A DNA stretch of 64,000 nucleotides from Pachyseris speciosa (Eukaryota > Cnidaria > Anthozoa > Scleractinia > Pachyseridae). The position numbers and the translations under genes were made by a program. Location: assembly GCA_016490735.1 (NCBI GenBank), contig JAEMWC010000982.1, positions 257,388-321,387 of the forward strand, given 5' to 3'. Shown piece after piece: positions 33,386 through 43,900 of the stretch (position 1 is the stretch's first letter; each line of letters starts with the position of its first letter). The notes under the pieces are model-generated. The model ran no database searches, was not told the origin of the DNA, and saw nothing but the letters and a program-made list of their open reading frames with translations.

Positions 33386-33729
33386 AAGGACTGTTCCAAA
33401 CGTCGTGCTACCACTGCCGTGTCGAACTCAAATGAATTTGACCCAGCAATGGCTCGACTATAGCACGGCACTGGTTAAAATTCAGTTAATTAATTCAGTC
33501 GCGCCAAATTAAAAATTTATAAATTCAGTTCGGCACGACAAGAGTACGCCGTTTGAAACCAAGTTGCGCTTCTGCCGTGCGCGGCACGACAAGGCCTGCC
33601 GTGCTAAATAGTCGTGCCGAACTTATTTCAACCTGCCGAACTAAATTATTTCAAACGTCGCGCCTCTGCCTTGCTTAAGTCGAATTTAGTTCGGCACAGC
33701 AATCGACGCGACGTTTGAAACGGGCCTTA
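33386..33729. mobile_element. Foldback element just upstream of the SR gene
   Basis: The left AAGGACTGTTCCAAACGTCG pairs with the right CGACGTTTGAAACGGGCCTT. Inner words GTGCCGAACT and AGTTCGGCAC recur in both orientations. It lies 240 bases from the SR start codon, so it may sit in the promoter. Confidence 0.65.
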
Positions 33730-33962
33730 CTAAATTCATGTTTGTGAGAAAAAGTAACCACTGTCAAATTTAACAGTTTCATTAGAAAACTGAAAAATAC
33801 TATATTTGCTGCCACTTCAAGTGAACATAACTGAATTTTTCAAATAGTCTGTTGAAATAAAACTGAAACAGATCATGATCCCGCGTATCTGTAGTGAAGG
33901 GAATTCCTGTGCGACTGAAACTCCTGTCTTAATGGTAGTTACTAATGGTTGCGCAGCCTTTA

Positions 33963-34216
33963 AAGCCAGGTTTTCACTAGCGAAGCAAGCACAAGCGCAA
34001 GCATATGCGCAAGCACAATAGCGCTTATTTCACCGTGAAAACGGACTTGACGCAAGCATAAGCATAAGCACAAGCGCAAGGATCAAAATTTTTCCTTTTC
34101 CTTGTGCTTGCGCTTATGCTTGCGTTCGCTTGCATAATGTTCGTTTTCACTTGGCATAAGCTTCTTATGCTTGCGCTTATGCTTGCGCTTGTACTTGCGT
34201 CGCTAATGAAAAACAG
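33963..34216. mobile_element. Foldback element with AAGC-rich hexamer arms
   Basis: The arms begin GTTTTCACTAGCGAAGC and are built of AAGCAC, AAGCGC and AAGCAT words. The right arm is the complement (TGCTTGCGCTTATGCTTGCG). It shares its terminal sequence with the element at 34923-35652. Confidence 0.75.
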
Positions 34217-34922
34217 GAAATTTTACAACCTGTAGCATGCTAGCCCATGCTAGTTTCTGTTTCTTTAAAGCACAGATCAACACTGATCTACGCTATCATA
34301 ACAGCACTGTGCTCCATCGTGTGATGAGGGCCAATGAATTTCTTGGCGCAGCAAGCCTCTAAACATCATCAAGGACATTGCTTTCTGTTACATAACTTGC
34401 ATTTCATCCTTTGGCCTAAAATGTTGAATTGTTGAGCTGTAAATTTCTACTTCAAGTTTCAGTAGACAGAAGTGCACTCCATCTTGGATGTTCATGATCT
34501 GTCTGAAATTATGTTGGATGAAAACCTGCGGGACCGAACACAAGTGTCCTCCTACGGGAAGTGTCCGTGTAAAAGGGTTGAGTGACTTAAAAGTACCACA
34601 GTCCTTCGGTAAGGCGATTAGTCACTCCTGTTATTGGAACAAAACAACATAAACGGAACAAACAGCTTGGCCTAGCCTGTTCCAGGCTCTATGTAAAAAT
34701 AAAATTTTCGTATGCACCTTATTGTGGTAAAAGGCTTAAAAACATGTTTAAGTGAAGCTTTAAAATATTTGTAAAAATAATGGCTCAGCTACCAGAAAAT
34801 GTGACAAAAACTAGCCTAAAAATTTGCTCTGGATATTTGGGAGAAGCGCGCGAGAACGAGCGAAGAAAATTTCGCCCAGTCCCCGTTCTTCGTTCGTTGT
34901 TTCTTGTTTCGCTCTTCGTTTA

Positions 34923-35652
34923 AGGCTGGTTTTCACTAGCGACGGAGTCGGAGTCGTAAGAGCTCTTATGACCCAGTGAAAATCAAAAATCGGAGTCATA
35001 AGCGGAGTAATAAGCTCGACGGAATCGGAGTCGGAAGAATCAGAACGTTTCCATTTTTTCCCGATTCCGCTTATGACTCCGTCGCTTAAGCCGCGGCTAC
35101 ACGAGCGATTTTTCACTCGCGCCGGTGATGCGATTTTTTCAATTTTGTCGCGTCACCAGCGCGCGATGAAAATCGCAAGTGTAGCCACCCTTGAACGTCG
35201 CAAGAAAAAAATCGCGAGAAATTGAATGAGTTTAATTTTTCGCGATTCTTTTTCTGCGATTTTTTGAGCTGTCGCATCACCTGTGCGAGGGTGGCTACAC
35301 GGGTGATTTTCATCGCGCGCCGGCGACGCGACAATTTTACAAAAAATCGCATCACCATCGCAAGCAAAAAATCGCTCGTGTAGCCGCGGCTTTATGATCC
35401 AGTGAAAACTAGATTGTCGGAGTCGGAAGCAGAAGCGGAAGAACCAACCAATCACAATGCTTGTTCTGACGCTTTCGGATTACAGGGCCGACTCCGACAA
35501 ACTAGTTTCACTAGATCATAAGTGATGGAGTCATAACGGAAACAGTATTTTGCTTCCGATTCCGTCGTTTTGATTTTCACTAGATCATAAAGCTCCACGG
35601 TTCTGATTGCGACTCCGACTCCGACTCCGTCGCTAGTGAAAAAACTATGCCT
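34923..35652. mobile_element. Foldback element with CGGAGT hexamer arms
   Basis: The ends are TTTTCACTAGCGACGGAGTC and its complement; the arms consist of GGAGTCGGAGTC- and TCATAAG-type words. It is split by a younger element at 35089-35391. Confidence 0.8.
35089..35391. mobile_element. 303-bp foldback nested in another, TTA duplication
   Basis: The ends AGCCGCGGCTACACGAGCGA and its complement are flanked by TTA on both sides (35086-35088 and 35392-35394). Further pairing around GGGTGGCTACAC makes it a nearly complete hairpin. The 3-bp TTA duplication fits PIF/Harbinger MITEs. Confidence 0.85.
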
Positions 35653-37740
35653 AAACTACTTGCTTTTCAAGTTTCGAGCTACTTTTTCCATGGCGAGCAA
35701 TTTTTTCTTTCTCTTGTTTTCTTTTTCAATGTTTTGTTATTCATTTCAGACATTTTCAGGCTTTTCTATAAATCAAGAGCTTTTTACAATAATACAAAAA
35801 TACAATTTTCGTATTCAATATTTGTGAAAAATAATGGCTCAACTTCCAGAAAATGTGACAAAAACTAGCCTAAAAAATTGCTTTATAAATAGTCTAAACA
35901 TCGTATAAAGTATAAATAATGTCGATTACAAAACTACAAAACACTTCTTGGCTCAGTATTCCTGGCTTTGGCTAGAGTTCCCAAGAACTAGCGTTCTCAA
36001 TGCCTTAACGAATATTTGCACGTCCTTTTTCAATATCTAATTCAATGTGCGACAATTCTAAATGGACTCTCCTAGAAGCTCGCGAACCTCTTAGCAAAGT
36101 AATGCTGATCTCAGCAGCGCAAAGGACAGTCTTGCCCCAATAAACATATTCATAATAATTATAATAATAACTGTAATAAATAATTACTGCCTTTAGCAAA
36201 GAAATACAACAGTATTACACAGATAATTTGATAGTGTGCGTTCCACCTGTCTGCTCCTCTTTTCATCTTTTGTGTGTGTTGGTGCTTTATGTGTTTGTTT
36301 TTTCTCTTTGCCGTTTCTAACCCAGTCTAATTTAATGTCATTTGTAAACAATTTTCATTCTCGAAGTGAGCCCTCTCGATGAGCTCTGTAACTCTTAGGG
36401 CCAACTTTACCAGAAAATATGTAGCTCTGCTGAGAATGTCATTTATATGTGTGTTTCCACTTAATGTGGAGGTACACGTGAGTTTAAGTGAAATTTTAAG
36501 GAGTTTAAAGAAGGGATTTAAATGGGTAAAAATGTGATGAGACATTACCAGACAGTTGACACTGCACTGAGGGAACTGTTTTGTGTCCATCTACTAATTT
36601 CTTAACTTCAAGTCCCAATTTTAACTCTTAGTTTTCTACCGCTCACCAAAATATTGGTCGTAGAAGACCAATGCTTTGAAAACCTGCGACTTTCCCAAAT
36701 CCCGGACTATGGTTGAAATGAACCACTGTCGTTGCCAAAAGGTCACTTTTGTAGACTTTATCAGCCTGTAAAATGAGAGACACTCCCAATTTTCATTTAA
36801 TATGACTGTTTATTCTCTTGCAAAACCAAAATCGCCCCCGGACAACAGCAAAATTCATGCAACTTTGTCTTGAAGTTTTTAAACAAAAATTCATATTGAG
36901 GTTAAAAGTTTACATTGGCAACAAACTTTGACTCCATTTCTTGCAATCTGTTCCACATTTTCCTGCTGACTTCTTTAGCGCGGCCTCGATAACGCTACAT
37001 GTATTTGATTTCACTTGCTCTCACTGTTTGTGACCCAAAGGAATTCTGGGACATTCGGGGATAACGGTAGCATGAAAGTCCGCCCTGATTACCATTTCAC
37101 ATATTTTTTAGAACTGTGTCGAGTCACCCGATCCTTCTGACAAAATATTGCACCGATTGCATTATTTACAAGTCAAAACTCGCCAAAATTGCCATGCCGG
37201 GTCCCGGAATCCACTCACAAAACGGCTAAAGACACAACTTCACTCCGTGAATTGCCATCACTCGCTCGAATGCTTCAGATACGATATACTTTGTGAAATT
37301 GCTTCTCACCTCTGTTTTCTTTCAAAGGATTGCCTCTATCCATCAACCCAGCTTTATGATGCCAGGCAGGGGGCTTCCGAGGTGGAAAATGGCTCCAAAA
37401 AACTCACTTTTAGATCGAATACGTAACGAATTGTAGCTTTAGAAATAAACGAGAGCTAGCGGGACGAGCGTGACAACAAAGATAGACCCTTTAGTGTTGT
37501 GGACCAGGCGACCAAGTCGCCGGTAAAAAAAGGGTTAAACCTTCATTAAATCTTCAATATTTCCTATTTCCCTAAATTTAACTATTCCTTTGAGAAAAAT
37601 TATCTCTTCCCAAATATACCAAAAAATCACCAAACAAATTCACAAAATATCCCACAACATAGCTTCGTGTAGTGAGCATAGGGATTTTGATTGCTTCAAA
37701 CGCGATTGAGTTATTAACATTAATTCCATGTTAAGCGACG
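35653..37740. other. Intergenic, no gene recognised
   Basis: AT-rich sequence between the SR gene and ZUP1. The left part (35800-35880) repeats the motif CAGAAAATGTGACAAAAACTAGCC that also stands at 34794-34820 on the other side of the foldback. Nothing else is identifiable. Confidence 0.4.
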
Positions 37741-37755
37741 TAAAAAAGGTAATGT

Positions 37756-37822
37756 AATGCAATGTGATGTCGTGATGTGATGTGATGTGATGTATGATGT
37801 GATGTGATGTAATGTAATGTAA
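37756..37822. repeat. (GTGAT)n microsatellite
   Basis: Repeated GTGATGTGAT units with a few ATGTA variants. Confidence 0.85.
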
Positions 37823-37950
37823 GACTTAATTTAAACACACGGAAAATCATCAGCTAAGTTCAGTTAAAAGTTAAAAACTACAACTTGTCACAACTGTTTT
37901 ACATTAGATCATATATTTTAATGAATTTTGCGCTATATAAATAGCAAAAT

Positions 37951-39110
37951 TATCATCATCATCATCGTCATCATCATCATCATCATCATCAACATTATAT
38001 GATTGCCGTGTGGGGATCCGATTTGTCAGATACTTCTTGATCACTTGTTTAAACTTCCCAACAGAGCCAGCATTCTTTATGTCCTGGGGCTAATTATTCC
38101 ATAAACAGGCCCCACTATAACGGCAGAAGTTACGTTTCAGGTAATTAGTATTTGGTTTGGGCAGAGACAGTTTTCCCTCAAGATTCCTCAAAGTATAGCC
38201 AGCGTGACGTCGAGTGATAAATATTCCAGGTGTACCCCCCCCCCCCCCCTTGCCTTAAGATCACTCTGCACGAGCACTCCCAGTAGTTTAAATGTATCCA
38301 CTCTCTCTAATACCTCGTTTCCCACACTAAGAGAGTTTGGGACTAGACATGGTGTTTTCCGAAAACAGAACCACATCTCTTTGGTCTTTTTGGCGTTAAT
38401 CTCCATTTCGTTCCTAACCTCCCATGTCTCCAAATTATCCAATGACTTCTTGCATATGGCTGTCAGTACCAGTGGGCACCAAATCATACTGGGTGCAGTC
38501 ATCTGCATACTTACAGGTATTGATCATAACTCTCGAGGGGCAACAGCCGTCAATGTCGTTGTCAAACACATTGAACAGTGTAGGTGACTGAGATAATCTC
38601 ACCCAGGGGACTCCAGCTATGACATGCCCGGACCATGATACCACCCCAGGGAGCTTAACTCGCAGGGTCCTCCCAGAAAGATAACTTTGGACCCATTTCC
38701 AGAAAATGTGAGAGATATGCATGGTGGCTAGCTTCTCTAGTAAGATGGCGTGATCCACAATAAAAAATTAAGATCAAACGCTTTGCCGAAGTCTATAAAT
38801 AAGGCGTGAATCCCGTAAAATGGACTCTTAAGCTCGGTGGCATTGAACCAGTCCTGCGTTGTGCTAGTGAGCGCCGTTACAGTAGACCTCTCCACCGTAA
38901 ATGCATGCTGGGTAGCCATAATATCCAGGTCGCTTTTGTTGTGCATTTTTTGCTTGTTACTGACAGTCACACGACCAAAAAGCACAGAAGAGTCCTCGGC
39001 ATTTGTATATGTTAAATTTTTGACCTTACTGAGCGTGGGAAAGCTTAGGCGGTCATTGTCTCTTGCTCCATGCCAGAATGTCTGGGACCTGTCTCGTGAG
39101 TACATTTCAG
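37951..39110 (-). pseudogene. Non-LTR retrotransposon (reverse transcriptase and 3' end), degraded
   Basis: Minus-strand blocks: QHAFTVERSTVTAL, ALFIDFGKAFD (a catalytic Asp block), WVQSYLSGRTLRVKL, CKYADDCTQYD (YADD catalytic motif), MEINAKKTKEMWF, FKLLGVLVQSDLK and, near the end, LSLPKPNTNYLKRNFCRYSG. Several frameshifts separate the blocks, and a run of 15 C at 38237-38251 is expanded within the coding region. The 3' tail is a TGA/GAT microsatellite (37951-37992). It cannot make a protein. Confidence 0.85.
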
Positions 39111-39309
39111 GTCGTCGAGATTTTCGAGTTAATTATAATTAGAACAAAACTCTTCAATATGGCTGGCTATCACCAGCTATTATTTGTAATGGTATTAAGT
39201 TGGACTGAATCTGGGGACTGAGTGGAGTTTAATTCGGTCTGTAATCGTACGAGTCAGCTGACGAGTGATTAACAAATCGGACGACTGCATAACGGGAGTC
39301 CGCTTTGTT

Positions 39310-39374
39310 AACGGACCATTAGAAAAACCGGAGTGGGGGGGGGGGGGGTGACAATTTTTTTTAATGGTCCGTCC
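39310..39374. repeat. Small hairpin with poly-G, near ZUP1 5' side
   Basis: ACGGACCATTAGAAAAA pairs with TTTTTTAATGGTCCGT around a run of 14 G. Possibly the end of a MITE. Confidence 0.6.
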
Positions 39375-39832
39375 CTAAACTGGCATAGTTCTCCATTAGT
39401 ATCACTGAAAAAGGGTGGTGATTTGCTAATTGATACTTTGTCCCTCTTTCTCTCTTTGGAGCATCTGGCTACATCGCAGCCTGTTGCAAGCGCGAGAAGC
39501 GAACAACCTTTCGACAAGAAGCGGCCATAAAACATTTTTTTTCTTTGCTACTAGTTTTGACCTCAGTTTTCGCGTTCATTTGTTGAAACACGCTGCTGGC
39601 GTTGGCTGAACCATCGTTGCGTAACAAATAGATGAAACGGACGGGTATGCCTCGTTATGATGAACAAATGATCGTAACGCCTGGTGACTTTTGACCGGTG
39701 GCAAAGTGAAGAGTTTCATTGTGGCAAACGTCGTGGTGAAGTTTCTCTCTTCAATACCAAAAATAAACCCGGAAGCATGATTATCATATGCTTTCAGTGA
39801 TGTTCTCTTAATTAAAAGTCGCATCAGGTGAT

Positions 39833-40007
39833 ATGAAAAGACGATGGGATGAGTTGTATCGCCATGACATCGATTTTCCTCCGTCGTTGTCGATTTGTCC
39901 CGTGTGCGGGACATCAGTATCGAAAGAAAATATCGGAATTCACGTTGAAGAACACTTCACTCAGCCATCCACATCTTCGGAAACTAACGGATTCGATGAT
40001 CTAGAGG
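39833..40007 (+). CDS. ZUP1: ZUP1 exon 1, C2H2 finger
   Basis: MKRRWDELYRHDIDFP then CPVCGTSVSKENIGIHVEEH, a C-x2-C-x11-H-x3-H finger. Donor GTAAGT, one base over. First ATG in the frame. Confidence 0.85.
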
Positions 40008-40924
40008 GTAAGTTAGACGATTTCAGATTCGCGATTCAATTTAAGAAAAAAAAAATATTGAGTTTTTTAAAAGCCTCTAGCAGGTTCCACATCATATCTG
40101 GAGTCTAAATATTTTTAGTATTTACTCTTGCTATAGTTTTATATGCTGGTGGTTGTTTTCGTTTTATTCTAGTTCCCACACTTTCCGATTCAGCCGATTT
40201 TCGGTCCTGTACATATGCAAGATGTGAACAGATAGGTACGGTACATGTACATTTTTTTTCTGGATGCCTTTTGCTGAAAAGCCGGATTTTTACTTTCTTC
40301 ACATTTTTGTTGTCGTTGAAATTACTTATAAATATTTTAGCTCAACGATTGTTAAAATTATATGTCCACAATAATGCCTCTTTTTTTCACTATACAGTTT
40401 AAAACAATTTTTGATAGCTCTCTTGTAAAATATATGTTGTACTTACTTCAAAATGACATTATTAAAGAAAACAGCAAGAATTAAAGCTTAATTATCTGAC
40501 ATAATTCGCGCATACATAGCCAATTATGTCTGTTTCTGATTGTTGACAAATTTTAACTGAATTAAAAGTGAAATAAATGTTATGGTCTTAATTGTTCTGA
40601 ACATTGTTTGAAGGTTAATGTTATTTTAAGTCTGTTTTAATTTTTACAGATGGCAGAGCCAAACAATCATGTTTAGAGGGTCATTCCTTGGTAGCTGGCA
40701 CAGAATTTATTCCTTGTAAGAACTAAAATCAGTCTTTGGCAAATTTAAGAAACCTCCATTAAATGTTTGAAGAAAGTAGCATCTAACTCAATTATAATAT
40801 TTTTTTATTTAGATTTTTAGATCACAGATAAAAAGATACCTCAATAAGAATTGATTGTTATCTTATTTTGTAAAGTGCATTTATAAAATTAATAAAAGTT
40901 AAGTTTTTAATCACTAAACTTAGG

Positions 40925-40961
<37 letters not shown>

Positions 40962-43900
40962 AAATCTTTATATAACTAACAATAAAAACAAAAAATTGTA
41001 TCATCAATGTCAACAAATTATGATAAATATAATTACTATTAATAATTATATTATTTTACATAACATTTTGCAAAATAACATCATTTAAAAAATATGATCA
41101 TAATAAAACTAATAATACTTGGTTGATTTTCTCTTAATTGTAGCCTGTTTCAAAACCAAAGCTTAATGTTTAATCCCAAGTATAATGTTTATAAAAATAG
41201 AAATATCCTTTCTCCCCAAAGGATGTTTGTTAGAAAGTCCAGTGGGGAAAGCCAAAGTTAAAGGAAATTGGAATTTTTAGTGGGTAGCCCACATCCAGTT
41301 CCATGGGAGGTGTAAATAATAGTGGTGTTGAATGGAGTACAACTCAATCAGGAATCTTACCTGGAACAGTTACCAAATTAGGACTGAGAATCTTTCTGTT
41401 CTCTCAGTTTCCACATCAGACTGGGATGATCACATGTTTGCACATGCCTTAGAAGATCAAGCCATTAGTAACACGACAGGCAACAATTTTCTGGCCCCTG
41501 TGACATTTCAGCAACAAGAGCAGTATGATGTGCCATTATTGTATACACCCAGTGATCAAGCACTGGCTCAGGAACTTGAAAAACAGGTTAAGAAAAGTGT
41601 CTTACTCTTTAAGTATAGAATGGGGTCTAAGCATCACCAATTTCATATACAATCATATAAAATAAATAAATGTAACTTGTATTTAAACTTTTTAAATTAG
41701 TAGTTAGTAATAAATTAAATTAGTATAAACCACACAAGTGAATAGTGCTTTTCATGCGCTCTGATTGGTTAACTCAGTGGTGATTAGCAAAGTACTATTC
41801 ACCTCCGAGCAGCCGACACGCGAGATTTTAAAATTTCCCACCGCTTGTCGGTATATTGTCACACATAAAGTAATGTTTTGGTCTGCTAATTTTTCAGCTT
41901 ACAAGTGTGGTTAATTATTCACCAGTTTAATGAAGGAATAGATAAAAGGATAATTATATTGGTTAGTTGCATCATATCGTTATGGTGTGTAGGCATTAAT
42001 AAAAAAAAATTCAAAAGTGAGATTAACCTGTGTCAATCCTCAGTACCTTTTACAGTCATGATGACTTCTTCTTTTTCCTCTTCTTCATTAACATATTAAT
42101 TTTATTGGGTTTTTCAGACTTAAAATCTGGCAGGGGTGGTTCCAAACATTTTTTGTTGACTTTTATTTCAAGAGAAACACACAGAGTTTGGTTTGTATCT
42201 TTTGTAGGAGATGGAACGGCTTGAAAATCAACCATGTGAATGGGATGATCACATGTTAGCTCAAGCTTTAGAAAGTGAACAAAGGAGAGAATTTGAAGAA
42301 CACCGGCAACAAGAAGAAGTGGAGTTCAAGAAGCTTCAGGTTTGAGCTTAAGAAGCATAAAACTTGTATTACAGGCATGGTCATTTAGCTTCCATAAAAA
42401 GTTTCCATGTTTGACAACAAAGAGAATCTTATATTTGTTCTGGTTCAGAACAGGATGTAGCCTGAACACCCAGCTACACTGTATGCTGTTTACATGACTA
42501 TATGATTAAGCTCACCGGTTTGGAGCAGGAGGCACTAGATGCATAACTCTCTTGAAATGTTTATCATAAAATTTCTTCTCATTACATCATAACACGTAAT
42601 TTAATTGTTAACCCAGTAAGCTACTGTTTATTATTTCAAGTTTCTCCAAGATGGTGGTGTTTTCAATTGCTGGAAAAAATGCCAAAGTGTAAAAAATAAG
42701 TGCCACACTCAAAGAAAGCCCACTACACGCCTAACTACACCTTGAGGCAGAAAACACAAAAGTATTATCTTTTCCGGAACATGCAGGTCTGTAGGACAAA
42801 GAGAGTGGAAGACTTCTTTACATTTAAATATTTTAAGTGATTCAATTGTTATTATCATTGTTGTAACTGTAAATTACTATACTTTAGATAAGAGTTGCCT
42901 TAAAATTGTAAAATGTACTCGATAATTCAGTTCTTTTTACTGCAAGAGAGTTTTTGTTAATAAACTATTCCACAAAGCTTTAAGGTAACAAAAATAGTTA
43001 TTCCTTGCCATTTCCTCCCTCAACTTCCTCCATAAAAGTAGTCTTTAGAAGTGAAAGCAGAACTAGGAGTTAACAGTTTTTTTCTCATCTTTAATAGGTC
43101 ATGTATGGTATGACATCAACCAGTGGATATGCCACTCAGTATAGCCGACAACTGGAGAAAGATGTAGCGCGGAACAAGACATCAGTGGGTGATTATTATG
43201 CAAGGAAGGCAGAAATGCTGAAAATCTTAATGACAGACAATGACAGTGGAGAATCTTGCACCAGAGGTAAAAACAGTTTACATAAAGTTTTGATTTTGTT
43301 TTCCTACTGACTAGTCTCTCACAGAAATTTTTTCAGTTTGGAGCCCCAAATCTCGGAAATCTTCAAAAGTTTGTCTCTTGAGACCCAGCTCTTCCCCTCG
43401 AAATTTCAAGTAAACATCTTTAGGAGAGGTATAGATAGTTTTTGGAACCTTGCATTTAAAAATGTTTGCTTAAAAAAAGGCTAGATTTTTATTAATTGAT
43501 CAATCAATTGATTATGGTCAGTTCAGGGCACGACAAAAGTGCTGTCCGATAGCCCAGGGCTAGTGGAGCGACCCGTTGGGCTAGCGTGTTTTTATCACGA
43601 GTTGCCCAATGGGCAAGCAAGCAGCACTTGCTGAGATAAACTAAATGTTGGGTGTGTTTCATGTAATGGTTAACGGTAATCAGTTGAATGGGTAAATTGG
43701 TGAAGATTGACTGATCTTAGTAATATTTTTTTTCTGTTTTGTCATTTCCCAAGCCGCTTCGGCCATACAGTTTGTAGATCGGGTTTTGTTTATAATAACG
43801 AAACTTTTAATTTGTTGCTAACTGTCGTTTGCAACCGTAGTTTCATATCAAAAGGCACATTCACGTTGTTGATTCCATATAAATTATTTACTGGAAGCTA

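Noticed and set aside
37148..37426. 92-codon open frame upstream of ZUP1
   Set aside because: No recognisable domain, no splice-phase partner, and composition similar to surrounding non-coding DNA.
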